Positions 7,962-17,638 of a stretch of DNA of 64,000 bases are shown one piece after another (within the stretch, counting starts at the first letter, position 1; each line of letters begins with the position of its first letter). A program made the position numbers and the translations under genes. Below the pieces are notes generated by a model. The model saw only the letters and a list, made by a program, of their open reading frames with translations, was not told the DNA's origin and searched no databases. Where the stretch lies: contig JAWKWE010000004.1 of the NCBI GenBank assembly GCA_041397645.1, positions 868,001 through 932,000 on the forward strand. The letters are read 5' to 3'. The stretch comes from Hyphomicrobiaceae bacterium. Its GTDB lineage: Bacteria > Pseudomonadota > Alphaproteobacteria > Rhizobiales > Hyphomicrobiaceae.

Positions 7962-8531
7962 ATGACAACACAACCGCAAAATGCCGCTGATTCGTCCTGG
8001 CACGCCACGACCATCTTGACCGTACGCAAGAACGGCAAGGTGGTTATCGCTGGCGACGGCCAAGTCAGCCTCGGACAGACCATCATCAAAGGCAATGCCC
8101 GCAAGGTGCGCCGTCTAGGCAAAGGCGATGTTATCGGCGGGTTCGCCGGCGCCACCGCCGACGCCTTCACATTGTTTGAGCGGCTCGAAGCCAAGCTCGA
8201 ACAATACCCTGGCCAGCTGACCCGCGCCTGCGTGGAACTCGCCAAGGACTGGCGCACCGACCGCTACCTGCGCCGCCTGGAAGCAATGATGCTGGTCGCC
8301 GACAAAGACGCCTCCCTCGTTTTGACCGGCAACGGCGATGTGCTTGAGCCCGAAGCCCACGTCATGGGCATCGGCTCGGGCGGCAACTATGCGCTTGCGG
8401 CCGCCCGCGCGCTTCTCGACCAGCCGCTCGACGCCGAGGAGATCGCACGCAAGGCAATGGAGATCGCCGCGCAGATCTGCGTCTATACGAATTCCAACCT
8501 CGTTGTCGAAACGCTTCCCTCAAGCGTTTAG
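7962..8531 (+). CDS. hslV: ATP-dependent protease subunit HslV (ClpQ)
   Basis: HslV is the threonine protease of the HslUV proteasome-like complex. The 189-residue precursor has a 15-residue propeptide ([15 protein letters not shown]) before the mature N-terminal Thr16, followed by [18 protein letters not shown]. Propeptides of this length are common in alphaproteobacteria, whereas in E. coli only Met is removed. The ATG at 7962 is chosen on that basis; the frame further upstream to 7716 overlaps hisB. hslU starts 49 bases downstream. Divergence from the his genes is also common in this group. Confidence 0.95.
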   Translation: MTTQPQNAADSSWHATTILTVRKNGKVVIAGDGQVSLGQTIIKGNARKVRRLGKGDVIGGFAGATADAFTLFERLEAKLEQYPGQLTRACVELAKDWRTDRYLRRLEAMMLVADKDASLVLTGNGDVLEPEAHVMGIGSGGNYALAAARALLDQPLDAEEIARKAMEIAAQICVYTNSNLVVETLPSSV

Positions 8532-8580
8532 CAAGACGCAAAGCGCACCCGCCATCTCAACCGCGCCCTGAGTAACGCAT

Positions 8581-9885
8581 ATGACCAACTTCTCTCCCCG
8601 TGAAATCGTGTCCGAGCTTGATCGCTACATCGTCGGACAAGCCGATGCCAAGCGCGCGGTCGCCATTGCCTTGCGCAACCGCTGGCGGCGACAGCAGTTG
8701 ACGGGTGAGCTGCGCGAAGAGGTGCTGCCCAAGAACATTCTGATGATCGGTCCGACGGGCGTCGGCAAAACGGAAATTTCGCGCCGCCTTGCAAAGCTGG
8801 CGGGTGCTCCGTTCCTCAAAGTCGAAGCGACGAAATTCACCGAGGTCGGTTACGTCGGCCGCGATGTGGAAAGCATTGTGCGCGATCTCGTCGAGGTCGG
8901 CATTGCGCTGGTGCGCGACGTCAAACGCAAAGAAGTACGCGCAAAAGCTGAGAAAAGCGCGGAGGAACGCGTCCTCGATGCGCTTGTCGGCGCAACGTCT
9001 TCGCCCGCCACGCGCGAGAGCTTTCGCAAGAAGCTGCGGGCGAATGAGCTCAACGACAAAGAGATAGAGATCGTCGTCGCTGACACCGCGCCCGCCTTCC
9101 CGATGTTCGAAGTGCCCGGCGCGAACGTGAGCACCATCAACATCTCCGACATTCTCGGCAAGGCCCTTGGCCAGCGACAGAAGTCGCGGCGCGTGACGGT
9201 GAAGGACAGCTACGAGATGCTGATCAGCGAAGAGAGCGACAAGCTCATCGACTCAGATCAGATCAACGCCGAGGCCGTCAAAGCCGTGGAGAACAACGGT
9301 ATCGTCTTCCTCGACGAGATCGACAAAATCTGCTCGCGCTCCGATGGTACACGCGCAAGCGTCGATGTCTCTCGTGAAGGTGTGCAGCGTGATCTTCTCC
9401 CACTGATCGAAGGCACCACAGTTGCCACCAAGTACGGCCCGGTAAAGACCGACCACATTCTCTTCATCGCATCGGGCGCGTTCCACGTCTCCAAGCCGTC
9501 CGATCTGCTGCCGGAGCTGCAAGGCCGACTGCCGATCCGCGTCGAACTGCAGGCATTAACGCGCGAGGACTTCCGCCGCATCCTCACCGAGCCGCACGCC
9601 AGCCTCATCAAGCAGTACGTTGCATTGATGGAAACCGAAGGGCTGACCCTTTCATTCACCGAGGACGCCATTGATAGTCTGGCGGACACGGCAGTGGCTG
9701 TGAATGCGAGCGTTGAGAATATCGGTGCCCGCCGCTTGCAGACGGTGCTCGAGCGCGTCCTCGACGAGGTGTCGTTCGAAGCTTCCGACCGGGCCGGGCA
9801 AGTCGTCAGCATCGACGCTGCCTACGTGAACGAGCGCGTCGGCGCCCTCGCCAAGAACGCCGACCTGTCGCGGTTCATTCTCTGA
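8581..9885 (+). CDS. hslU: HslUV ATPase subunit HslU (ClpY)
   Basis: 434 residues of the AAA+ unfoldase that feeds HslV. Walker A is GPTGVGKT (residues 57-64), Walker B FLDEIDKI (about 243-250), and the sensor 2 arginine lies in [12 protein letters not shown]. The inserted I-domain (about residues 105-230) is present, and the C-terminus ends LSRFIL, which docks into HslV. No truncation or irregularity. Confidence 0.97.
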   Translation: MTNFSPREIVSELDRYIVGQADAKRAVAIALRNRWRRQQLTGELREEVLPKNILMIGPTGVGKTEISRRLAKLAGAPFLKVEATKFTEVGYVGRDVESIVRDLVEVGIALVRDVKRKEVRAKAEKSAEERVLDALVGATSSPATRESFRKKLRANELNDKEIEIVVADTAPAFPMFEVPGANVSTINISDILGKALGQRQKSRRVTVKDSYEMLISEESDKLIDSDQINAEAVKAVENNGIVFLDEIDKICSRSDGTRASVDVSREGVQRDLLPLIEGTTVATKYGPVKTDHILFIASGAFHVSKPSDLLPELQGRLPIRVELQALTREDFRRILTEPHASLIKQYVALMETEGLTLSFTEDAIDSLADTAVAVNASVENIGARRLQTVLERVLDEVSFEASDRAGQVVSIDAAYVNERVGALAKNADLSRFIL

Positions 9886-9959
9886 GCGGGATGAGTTAGC
9901 CTCAAGGCCTTCCTGCCAGTGAGCGGCTTGGACGGACGGAAGGACCAGGTTAATCGTCG

Positions 9960-9974
9960 TTAACCATTGATTTA
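9960..9974 (+). promoter_or_regulatory. CtrA-like site (TTAA-N7-TTTA) upstream of rlmN
   Basis: TTAACCATTGATTTA differs by one base from the TTAA-N7-TTAA operator of the alphaproteobacterial cell-cycle regulator CtrA and includes the preferred TTAACCAT half. It stands in an AT-rich patch between hslU and rlmN, 155 bases before the rlmN start. Assignment is inference. Confidence 0.3.
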
Positions 9975-10128
9975 GTTAAAATGAGCTCACCGGCCTCTGT
10001 CGGTAGGATGCTTTGGTTAATACCGCGGCACGAAGCGCGAGCCCTCATCGCCGCACGGCGCTGTTCACGGCGGCCAAACAACGCTAAATGTCCTTGAAAA
10101 TCCGGCTCACGAGCGAGACTTCACGGCT

Positions 10129-11328
10129 ATGACCGACGTTAACCAAACAGCCCCTCCAACAGGGGCCCTTTCTACAGAGAACGCAAAGCGTTCGCTTGCC
10201 GGTCTGAGCCGTGAGGCTTTAAAGACGGCGCTGGCCGAAATCGGCGTTCCCGAAAAGCAGCTCAAAATGCGCGTCAATCAGCTTTGGAGCTGGATCTACG
10301 TGCGCGGCCTTACCTCGTTTGAGGCCATGAGCGACGTCTCCAAAGAGCTGCGCCAAACGCTCCAAAACGCCTATACGCTGGACCGCCCCGAGATCGTGGC
10401 CGAGCAAGTGTCCATCGACGGCACCCGCAAGTGGCTGATGCGCCTGCCCAAACGCGGACATGAAGCGCGCGCGCCGGAAATCGAGACAGTCTACATCCCA
10501 GAAAGCGATCGCGGGACGCTGTGCATTTCAAGTCAGGTCGGCTGCACGCTCAATTGCTCGTTCTGCCATACCGGCACCCAGCGCCTGGTGCGCAATCTGG
10601 AAGCCTCCGAGATCGTCGCTCAAATCCTGCTTGCGCGTGACCGCATCGGCGACTGGCCGGGAGCAACTGCGCCAGGCGATGGCCGTCTGCTGCCTTCCAC
10701 CGAACGCAAGATTTCCAACGTCGTGCTGATGGGCATGGGCGAGCCGCTCTACAATTTCGACAATGTCAAAGAAGCCATTGAGGTCGCTGCCGATGGCGAT
10801 GGCTTGTCGCTCTCCAAGCGCCGCATCACCTTATCGACGTCGGGCATCGTCCCCGAGATACCCCGCTGGGGCGAAGAAGCGGGCACCATGCTCGCGATCT
10901 CCTTGCACGCGACCAACGACGCGCTGCGCGACGAGCTGGTCCCGATCAACAAGAAGTACCCGATAGCGGAATTGCTGGAGGCCTGCCGCAATTACCCAGG
11001 GCTATCCAACGCCCGCCGGATCACCTTCGAGTACGTGATGCTCAAGGGCGTGAACGATAGCCTGGCAGAAGCTCGCGCCCTGGTTCGTCTACTGTCCGGC
11101 ATCCCTGCCAAGATCAATCTGATCCCGTTCAACCCCTGGCCGGGCACGCGCTATGAATGCTCAGATTGGGAGACAATCGAGCGTTTTGCGGAGGTCGTGA
11201 ACAGGGCAGGCTACGCCAGCCCTGTGCGCACGCCGCGCGGCCGGGACATTTTGGCGGCCTGCGGTCAACTCAAGTCCGAAACCATCAAGACCCGCGCTAA
11301 GGAGCGTGCGATGCAGACTTCGGGCTGA
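10129..11328 (+). CDS. rlmN: Dual-specificity 23S rRNA/tRNA adenine-C2 methyltransferase RlmN
   Basis: A radical-SAM enzyme that methylates A2503 of 23S rRNA and A37 of some tRNAs, using a cysteine-linked mechanism. The iron-sulphur motif is Cys139-x3-Cys143-x2-Cys146 ([12 protein letters not shown]), and the resolving Cys378 lies in ILAACGQL near the C-terminus. Length (399) is usual for alphaproteobacteria, with an N-terminal accessory domain (about residues 20-100). ATG at 10129 is followed by a variable stretch of about 20 residues, so an internal start is conceivable. Confidence 0.95.
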   Translation: MTDVNQTAPPTGALSTENAKRSLAGLSREALKTALAEIGVPEKQLKMRVNQLWSWIYVRGLTSFEAMSDVSKELRQTLQNAYTLDRPEIVAEQVSIDGTRKWLMRLPKRGHEARAPEIETVYIPESDRGTLCISSQVGCTLNCSFCHTGTQRLVRNLEASEIVAQILLARDRIGDWPGATAPGDGRLLPSTERKISNVVLMGMGEPLYNFDNVKEAIEVAADGDGLSLSKRRITLSTSGIVPEIPRWGEEAGTMLAISLHATNDALRDELVPINKKYPIAELLEACRNYPGLSNARRITFEYVMLKGVNDSLAEARALVRLLSGIPAKINLIPFNPWPGTRYECSDWETIERFAEVVNRAGYASPVRTPRGRDILAACGQLKSETIKTRAKERAMQTSG

Positions 11329-11460
11329 GCGTTTTGACCACGGCAGGTCTGGCCTCCGAGGAGCTGCGGCCACAGAAAAAGTGAAAAGCCCCAGCCGCTC
11401 TTGAGGCGCCGCTTCTACAACCTATAGTGCTCCGGCTAAAGAACATGCGGGGATGGGTCG

Positions 11461-12276
11461 ATGGGCATCTTGCGTACGCTTTTCAAAGTCTTGATCGGCT
11501 TTGTCTTGGCCTGCCTCACGGCGGCGCTGGTCCAAGTGCTCTATGTGTCGCCCCCCACCCAGCTTGCTGCCGCCCCCTCAGATGAAATGGCTAGCCTGGC
11601 AGAGCACACGCTCACCCTTGTTCTCAGCGTGGCAACCCATTTTGCTCTCTTCTCACTGGCGTTCGCGCTCATCGCTGCTGGCATCGCTGAATGGCTCGGC
11701 GTGCGGTCCCTTGGCTATTGGCTCACCATCGGTGTCGGCATAGCCCTGCTCGGGTTTTTCGCCCAGTACTCCAGCGAAGTCGCTGGACAACCGACGATCT
11801 TGAACAATTACGCGCTGCAATCGTTCATGACCGCAGGCTTTTTTGGCGGGTTCGTCTACTGGCTGATCGCCGGCAAGCGTGCAGGTGCGCGCTATCCTCA
11901 GGATCACATCCCCACGACGCGCCCTCGCATCCTGGTGGAACAAGAAAAAGGACCCCAAGACTACAAGAAGGGTTCGCTGGCCGAGCGTATCGCGCTGAAA
12001 CGCGAGCAAGACGCCAAGGCGAAATCAGATGCCAAGGCTGCCACAGCGCCGCCGCCCGAGCCGCGCGCGGGAGCCACCACGTCGGTCCCTGTCACAAAGC
12101 CGGCCGTCCCAACAAAACCGCAGCCGCCTTCCGCCGCGGAGACTTCCAAGTCGCGGACCGATGCCGCCTCACTCACCGGCAAGACCGCAGACGACGGTCC
12201 ACAGACGGGCCTCAGCGAAGGCCCCACCGGCTCGGATCACACCGGCTCTGGTGAAACGCTTCCGGCCAAAGCCTGA
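11461..12276 (+). CDS. Four-segment membrane protein with disordered cytoplasmic tail, unknown
   Basis: 271 residues. Hydrophobic segments fall at about residues 5-28, 48-75, 82-102 and 118-138; the rest (about 140-271) is charged and then Ala/Pro/Thr/Ser-rich, with KGSLAERIALKREQDAKAKSDAK as a likely short helix. No catalytic motif is visible. ATG at 11461 follows GGGGATGGGTCG. It is between rlmN and an unknown Trp-rich protein, on the same strand, but with gaps of 130 and 84 bases; operon membership is uncertain. I do not recognise the family. Confidence 0.7.
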   Translation: MGILRTLFKVLIGFVLACLTAALVQVLYVSPPTQLAAAPSDEMASLAEHTLTLVLSVATHFALFSLAFALIAAGIAEWLGVRSLGYWLTIGVGIALLGFFAQYSSEVAGQPTILNNYALQSFMTAGFFGGFVYWLIAGKRAGARYPQDHIPTTRPRILVEQEKGPQDYKKGSLAERIALKREQDAKAKSDAKAATAPPPEPRAGATTSVPVTKPAVPTKPQPPSAAETSKSRTDAASLTGKTADDGPQTGLSEGPTGSDHTGSGETLPAKA

Positions 12277-12360
12277 AGCGCGCTTGCCCCGCTAGCACTC
12301 GAACGAACACGATATTGTTAGCGGACTCGACCAACGGCTCCTTGCTGCGCCGCAGCATAA

Positions 12361-13194
12361 GTGCTAACTTTTAGGCTCTTGGGCTTGGGAGCGGGCATTT
12401 TGTACGATTTTGACTTGCACATGCGCTTCATCAAGAGCGCAACTGAGGCTTGGTTCAACTACGCCACTGCTGGCTGGGCCGCGCTCGAAGTCTGGCAGAA
12501 CCATGCTGTCAACACTTTGGCCAGCCAACCCGAACCCGCCAAGCCGCCGGTCCAGACTTATCCCGACAATCCCTTCACTTGGTGGATGAGCGTTTTGACG
12601 CCCGCGAGCCAGCCTCAAGCTACAACGCCTGCGCCGCAACCTCTGGCGGCTAATCCGTTCACTTGGTGGATGAATGCGCTCGCCCCAGCGAGCCAACCCG
12701 CAGCATCCACGAAGTCGGACTTCGGCGCTCCGTTTTTCCAATTTTCTCCCGCAGCCGCGGCCTTCAATCCCAATGCCTTCTTTGGCGGGGGAACGTCGAG
12801 CGGAGCCAATCCTTGGGCCATGATGCCGTGGATGTCTGCCTCCAGCAGCACGCCTTGGGGTAGCAACCCCTGGGCATCGGGGCTGCCGGAGATGATGCAG
12901 CAAGCCTGCTGCTGGACTTGGCCTCAGGCGTCTTTCAGCATGTTCCAGATGCCGATGACCGCTTGGCTGATGGCAGTCGGCATCCCCTATTCGGTTGCAG
13001 CGCCGACAGCGCGAGCCAATACCGCCAGCATGGATGCTGCCCAGGCGGCGCGTGAAGGCTTTGAGAAGGCGATGACAAGCTTCAAGACCGACGGCGGTCA
13101 TGCGATGAGTCTGGCCTTCCAAAACCTTCCCAAGCTCACACCGCTGATTTTCTCTTTCTGGCTGCTACCGCACTTATTGCCTTCCGCCGCCTAA
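12361..13194 (+). CDS. Unknown Trp/Pro/Ala-rich protein with NPFTWWM repeats
   Basis: 277 residues from a GTG at 12361; ATG at 12421 (MRFIKSATEAWFNYATAGW) is an equally possible start, and neither has a strong ribosome-binding site. The segment NPFTWWM recurs twice about 37 residues apart, each followed by xxLxPASQP, and the middle (about 120-200) is rich in Trp, Met, Pro and Asn (PWAMMPWMS, WGSNPWAS). The C-terminal third (AAREGFEKAMTSFKT) is helical and vaguely phasin-like. No signal peptide is clear. I do not recognise it; codon use looks normal for the window, and the opposite strand is less plausible. Confidence 0.6.
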   Translation: MLTFRLLGLGAGILYDFDLHMRFIKSATEAWFNYATAGWAALEVWQNHAVNTLASQPEPAKPPVQTYPDNPFTWWMSVLTPASQPQATTPAPQPLAANPFTWWMNALAPASQPAASTKSDFGAPFFQFSPAAAAFNPNAFFGGGTSSGANPWAMMPWMSASSSTPWGSNPWASGLPEMMQQACCWTWPQASFSMFQMPMTAWLMAVGIPYSVAAPTARANTASMDAAQAAREGFEKAMTSFKTDGGHAMSLAFQNLPKLTPLIFSFWLLPHLLPSAA

Positions 13195-13296
13195 CGAGGC
13201 CGGGCGCGCGGGCAAACGCGCAGGGGCTTGGACACTCAAGCCCGCCCCCCTACTCATTCCTGCCTGATGGCAAAGAAAAGGCCCTAGCCCCGCTTC

Positions 13297-14226
13297 TTAC
13301 TGGCCCGGGATAAGACGGCCAGAAATCGGGATCTCAGCGGGAAGCACGACGAATAGCCCGGGCGCAGCTTGAACTGCATTCGTGTGGCCAGGCCTCACAG
13401 GTGCAGCTTCGGCCGTCTGCTTGGGCGCTTCAGATGGCGCTGAAGCTTCAGCCTTTGCCTCTGCCTGAGGCGCATTCTGAACCGCCGGATCAGCCATCGC
13501 TGCGGCGGGCGCGGCCGGTGCAGCGGCTTGCTGTTGCGCCGGTTCTGTCACCGAATCAGGAGCTTTCGCTGCCGGAGCCTCGGTGTTGATCGACGCGGTT
13601 GTTGCGGGCGGTCCTTTGCCATCATCTTTTGCCTGCGGCGCTTCGATCGCAGCAGCGGCAGCAGCGGCCGTCGCAGCCTCCGGCGCTCCCTTGACGGCCG
13701 CATCAGCGGCTTCAGCTGCTGCAGCAGGCGCTTGCTTTGCCGCAACGGGCGCCGGCTCTTTTACCGGTGCCGACTTGGCAGTAGTCATCGTTGACTTTGC
13801 TTTTGAAGTCTTTGTCTTGGTTTTTGTCTCCGCCGTCTTTGTCTTTGCCTCATTGGAGGGCTCGGACTTGCTCGCCGCCGTCGTTGACGGCGCGGCCTTC
13901 ACCTCGTCTGGCTTAGCCTGTGCAGCTTTCGGGGAGGCCTTTTCCGGCGGCGCCGACTTGCTCGCTTCAACCTTCGGAGCGGCAGTGGCCTTGGTCTTCG
14001 CGGTGTTCTTCGCTGGAATTTCTTTCACTTCCCAGCTGTCGGCTGGCGCTACCGACTTGGCGGCGGGTGCCGCAGGAGCAGCAGGCGCGGGTTTTGGTTT
14101 GGGTTCGGAAGTTACCCAGCTTCCATTGTACTGGGCCAAAGCGCTATCGGCGCCACCGATGGCGCATAGCGATAGAATCGCGGCCGTCAGCGCTGAAAAT
14201 TTAGTTGCGTTCGCGTATGAAGACAT
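13297..14226 (-). CDS. Exported Ala/Lys/Pro-rich low-complexity protein
   Basis: 309 residues with ATG at 14226 (GGGGATGGGACT ahead); the longer frame to 14505 runs into argG and is not credible. Residues 1-37 form a Sec signal peptide (SALTAAILSLCAIGGADSALAQ), followed by a periplasmic chain made almost entirely of Ala, Lys, Pro, Glu, Ser and Thr, with a short more ordered C-terminus (LFVVLPAEIPISGRLIPGQ). Such chains can span or decorate the cell wall, but no domain can be named. It is divergent from argG. Confidence 0.65.
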   Translation of the reverse strand: MSSYANATKFSALTAAILSLCAIGGADSALAQYNGSWVTSEPKPKPAPAAPAAPAAKSVAPADSWEVKEIPAKNTAKTKATAAPKVEASKSAPPEKASPKAAQAKPDEVKAAPSTTAASKSEPSNEAKTKTAETKTKTKTSKAKSTMTTAKSAPVKEPAPVAAKQAPAAAAEAADAAVKGAPEAATAAAAAAAIEAPQAKDDGKGPPATTASINTEAPAAKAPDSVTEPAQQQAAAPAAPAAAMADPAVQNAPQAEAKAEASAPSEAPKQTAEAAPVRPGHTNAVQAAPGLFVVLPAEIPISGRLIPGQ

Positions 14227-14482
14227 AGTCCCATCCCCCGGGCAAAATGTAATTTTCTCCGCCCGTCTGCGGAGCACCCCTGCTGTCGATTTCCCCCATT
14301 GCACGCGCATTGAACAAAACATCTGCCGAAAATTCCACCACTGAGGACAAAATCCCCAGGTTTCGACGGGAATATGCGACGTATTTGCCGCGCAACTCGG
14401 CAATTCCCCTGCCCTTGCGCTGCTCGCGTGGCCTGCTAAGAGTTCCGCGCCCTCCGCGAAACTCCCGCTACAGGATACCCCA

Positions 14483-15712
14483 ATGACAAATAAGGGAAAA
14501 ATCAAGAAGGTCGTGCTCGCCTACTCCGGCGGACTAGATACCTCGATCATTCTCAAGTGGCTTCAGGAGGAATATGGCGCGGAGGTTGTGACCTTCACCG
14601 CCGATCTTGGCCAAGGCGAAGAACTGGAGCCAGCGCGCCAAAAGGCGCTGATGCTCGGCATCAAAGAGCAGAACATCTTCATCGAGGATCTGCGCGAAGA
14701 GTTCGTGCGCGACTACGTCTTTCCGATGTTTCGCGCCAATGCCGTCTACGAGGGCGTCTACCTGCTCGGCACGTCGATCGCGCGGCCGCTGATCGCCAAG
14801 AAGCAGATCGAAATCGCGCGCCAAGTTGGTGCGGACGCGGTCTGTCATGGCGCCACCGGCAAGGGCAACGATCAGGTTCGCTTTGAGCTGGGCTATTACG
14901 CGCTGGAACCCGGGATCAAGATCATCGCTCCGTGGCGCGAATGGACCTTCAAAGGCCGCGAGGAACTCCTGAAGTTTGCGCGAGACCATCAGATTCCAGT
15001 CGCGAAGGACAAAGAAGGCGAAAGCCCATTCTCGGTCGATGCCAACCTGTTGCACTCTTCATCCGAAGGCAAAGTGCTGGAAAATCCGGCGATCAAGGCG
15101 CCCGAGATGGTCTATCAACGCACCATCTCGCCGATGGACGCGCCTGATAAGGCAACACCCATCACGATTGGCTTCGAAAAGGGTGACGCCGTCTCGATCA
15201 ACGGCAAGAAAATGTCGCCTGCGACGCTGTTAAAGGCGTTGAATGACTTGGGCCGCGACAACGGCATCGGCCGTGTCGATCTGGTCGAAAACCGCTTCGT
15301 CGGCATGAAGTCGCGCGGCGTGTACGAGACGCCAGGCGGCACCATCCTTCTGGGCGCGCACCGCGCAATCGAAAGCATCACGCTCGATCGCGGCGCCGCG
15401 CATCTCAAGGACGAGCTGATGCCGCGTTACGCCGAGCTGGTCTATAATGGACTGTGGTTTGCGCCTGAACGCGAGATGCTGCAGGCAGCCATCGATAAGA
15501 GCCAGGAGCACGTCGAAGGTGAGGTTTCACTTGAACTGTACAAGGGCAACACGATCGTCACCGGACGCTCATCGCCCAAGTCGCTGTACTCACCGACGCT
15601 GGTGACCTTCGAGGACGATAAGGGCGCGTACGATCAAAAAGACGCGCAAGGCTTCATCAAGCTCAACGCACTGAGGCTGCGAACATTGGAAATGCGCAAT
15701 CGCCAGAGCTAA
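14483..15712 (+). CDS. argG: Argininosuccinate synthase
   Basis: 409 residues, the usual length. It joins citrulline and aspartate using ATP in arginine synthesis. The PP-loop AYSGGLDTS (residues 13-21) binds [20 protein letters not shown] carries substrate contacts. The ATG at 14483 follows CAGGATACCCCA, a weak but acceptable site. argF and argH are not in the window. A bidirectional terminator follows at 15744. Confidence 0.97.
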   Translation: MTNKGKIKKVVLAYSGGLDTSIILKWLQEEYGAEVVTFTADLGQGEELEPARQKALMLGIKEQNIFIEDLREEFVRDYVFPMFRANAVYEGVYLLGTSIARPLIAKKQIEIARQVGADAVCHGATGKGNDQVRFELGYYALEPGIKIIAPWREWTFKGREELLKFARDHQIPVAKDKEGESPFSVDANLLHSSSEGKVLENPAIKAPEMVYQRTISPMDAPDKATPITIGFEKGDAVSINGKKMSPATLLKALNDLGRDNGIGRVDLVENRFVGMKSRGVYETPGGTILLGAHRAIESITLDRGAAHLKDELMPRYAELVYNGLWFAPEREMLQAAIDKSQEHVEGEVSLELYKGNTIVTGRSSPKSLYSPTLVTFEDDKGAYDQKDAQGFIKLNALRLRTLEMRNRQS

Positions 15713-15743
15713 CGCGCAGCAAATTATCCTTCAGCTCTTAATC

Positions 15744-15786
15744 AAAAAAAACAGACGATCACCGATGGTGACCGCCTGTTCTTTTT
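15744..15786. terminator. Bidirectional terminator between argG and a lipoprotein gene
   Basis: A 13-base-arm hairpin (15751-15763 with 15767-15779) is flanked by a run of eight A on the left and five T on the right. On the minus strand its two imperfect pairs become G-U wobbles and eight U follow, so it works best for the lipoprotein gene; on the plus strand two A-C mismatches weaken it. Confidence 0.85.
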
Positions 15787-15829
15787 CAGATGCTCTCGTT
15801 GAAGAGCAACCGCTTTTTGCTCTGGCAGC

Positions 15830-16171
15830 TTACTTCTGCTCTTCTGCCGGGGCGGCTGGTGTTTCGGCAGGCGCAGCCGGCTCTGTCGACGGTGCTGCCT
15901 CAGGCGTTGCCGGCGCCGGAGTTTCGGGCGTCGTCGTCGCTGCGGGAGCCTCCGGCGTTGCCGCCGGCGCTTCCGGAGCCTTCGTTTCAGCAGGCTCTTC
16001 CTTGGCAGGTGCCGCTGCTTCTGGGGCCGGTGCCGGCGCCGTCTCCTCCTGCGTTGCCGCGGGCGCGGCCTTTTCCTCGCTCTTTTCGTCCTTCTTTTCC
16101 GAGCAACCGCTCACCAGCACTGCTAATGCCGAAAATGCCAGGACGGTCGCCTTTTTCGCTATATTTTTCAT
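15830..16171 (-). CDS. Small Ala/Pro/Glu-rich lipoprotein
   Basis: 113 residues. The signal peptide MKNIAKKATVLAFSALAVLVSGC ends in a lipobox (LVSGC), so Cys23 would be lipidated. The mature part is SEKKDEKSEEK followed by about 80 residues of Ala, Pro, Glu and Thr. ATG at 16171 is used because eight residues upstream in the same frame would spoil the signal peptide. The Asp/Glu/Pro-Ala composition suggests an extended tether between membrane and cell wall; no function can be given. Confidence 0.72.
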   Translation of the reverse strand: MKNIAKKATVLAFSALAVLVSGCSEKKDEKSEEKAAPAATQEETAPAPAPEAAAPAKEEPAETKAPEAPAATPEAPAATTTPETPAPATPEAAPSTEPAAPAETPAAPAEEQK

Positions 16172-16504
16172 AATTCTACTCCGCGTTGCTCCCATTATTC
16201 ATGGCCGCCTTGGACGCGCCCACGCAGGCCTCTTTGGCCTGTCTGACCCTACAGGCTTGGAAAATCGGCAGCGTTTCGTCAATCCGGTCTGCGAAAAATT
16301 GCTTACGTCCAGGCAGAAGCGCCCCACCCCCCACCGCAAAGACGGCGTTCAATAAATCACGCCACCCGGCCGGTCCGCCCGCGTGCGGGCCAGCAACACA
16401 TCACTTTTCTTTGTGGAGCCGCAAATGGCTGCCCACCTTGGATCGAAATTCAGGATAAGCATTTGTGTTCAGGGAATTGGCCCTGACAATGGAGAGCATC
16501 ATCG
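16172..16504. other. Intergenic stretch, no gene supported
   Basis: About 330 bases between the divergent lipoprotein and SET genes. A 90-codon frame at 16186-16458 (+) has no ribosome-binding site and no protein-like composition. A GC hairpin near 16370-16390 has no T run. Promoters for both flanking genes must be here, but none is distinct by eye. Confidence 0.4.
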
Positions 16505-16921
16505 ATGCTTCTGGTGAAGACGCTTGTGCACACGAGCCCAATCGCGGGTCTCGGACTTTTCGCTTCTGAGCCAATACGAGCCGGACAAGTCTGGTGGCGA
16601 TATGATGCTCGGATCGATCGAATCTTCTCGCAGATCGAATTCGAGCAGCTGCCTGATCAAACGAAGGATTGGCTGACCACTTATGCCTATCTCCACGACG
16701 GGACTTGGATCCTGTGTGGTGATCACGCGATGTTCGTCAATCACAGCGAACATCCAAACAGCGTGACCATCGGCGACGAGAGCATCGCATTGCGCGACAT
16801 CGCCGTTGGGGAAGAGATCGTCGAAAACTATCGAGAGTTCTGCGATGACTGGCCGATGATGCCATTCGCGCTCGGAGCTTTGGAAGCTGGCGACGAAAAC
16901 AGAGAGCGCCCCCTGGTCTGA
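16505..16921 (+). CDS. Stand-alone SET-domain protein (probable protein lysine methyltransferase)
   Basis: 138 residues, essentially only a SET domain. Typical signatures are present: the N-terminal SPIAGLGLFASEPIRAGQ, the pseudoknot pair FVNHSEHPNSVT and ALRDIAVGEEIVENY with the catalytic-type Tyr. It lacks pre- and post-SET Cys clusters. SET proteins of this size occur in many bacteria and their targets are mostly unknown. The next gene downstream on the strand is 260 bases away, so it is likely monocistronic. Confidence 0.82.
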   Translation: MLLVKTLVHTSPIAGLGLFASEPIRAGQVWWRYDARIDRIFSQIEFEQLPDQTKDWLTTYAYLHDGTWILCGDHAMFVNHSEHPNSVTIGDESIALRDIAVGEEIVENYREFCDDWPMMPFALGALEAGDENRERPLV

Positions 16922-17180
16922 CGCATCCGCGTTTGCCCAGCGGCATAGAGCGAAGGTACCGTTCGTTCCTCATCTGGAGGACGCGATAGCGTATTATGCG
17001 CGTCGCGTCCTGCTTGATTTCTCTCAAACTCGACCTGGATGGCTTTCGCACCGCGAACGATGCCAAAAGGCAATACGCGGCGGCGCTATTTCCGCCCGTG
17101 CAACCCGCCGGTCTTTACAGAATGCTAGTAAGCTGATTAATCCGAACTAAGCAGGAAGCGTACTGCCAAAAGGGTGGGGG

Positions 17181-17567
17181 ATGCGAACAGCAACAGCAAG
17201 AGTGTGGATCGCGAAGATCCTCATAATTGCGTTCGCGTGCCGGGCGCTTATTCCCGTCGGCTATATGCCCGACTTCGATGCGCTATCGAAAGGCGTCGTC
17301 AAGGTCGTTATTTGTACGAGTAGCGGCGACCAAGTAATTGCGCTCGATGCTAACGGCAAGCCGCATCCGGCCCAAAACGGCGCACATGTTCATCATCCGT
17401 GCGCCTTCTCCGGCCTTGCCAGTGTCGACCTTCCCGACCTTGGCTTGAATTCACCGAAACCTGCATTCGTTGAAGACAATCTGCCGAATGCATCCCAAGC
17501 GGCTATGTTGCCGCCAGCCCGTGCCGGACCCGGCCTGGGTTCAAGAGGCCCACCTGATTTCTCCTGA
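17181..17567 (+). CDS. DUF2946-like small exported protein of the copper receptor locus
   Basis: 128 residues with an N-terminal hydrophobic segment (AKILIIAFACRALIPVGYMP), then VVICTSSGD and a His/Cys cluster HVHHPCAF (about residues 70-77). The RALxPxGYMP, V-I-C-T and H-x-PC-x-F elements are those of the DUF2946 family, often beside TonB-dependent copper receptors. The receptor gene follows after 71 bases on the same strand. Metal handling in the periplasm is inferred from the cluster and neighbour. GGGTGGGGG precedes the ATG. Confidence 0.7.
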   Translation: MRTATARVWIAKILIIAFACRALIPVGYMPDFDALSKGVVKVVICTSSGDQVIALDANGKPHPAQNGAHVHHPCAFSGLASVDLPDLGLNSPKPAFVEDNLPNASQAAMLPPARAGPGLGSRGPPDFS

Positions 17568-17638
17568 CAACTGCACTCGGTGCGAGCGCGTGTCGTCGCG
17601 CTTGCTGTCTCTACAAAGTTCAGGGGAATTAGCTCATC

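Noticed and set aside
16186..16458. 90-codon frame on the plus strand
   Set aside because: No ribosome-binding site, overlaps the start of the divergent lipoprotein gene, and composition is not protein-like.
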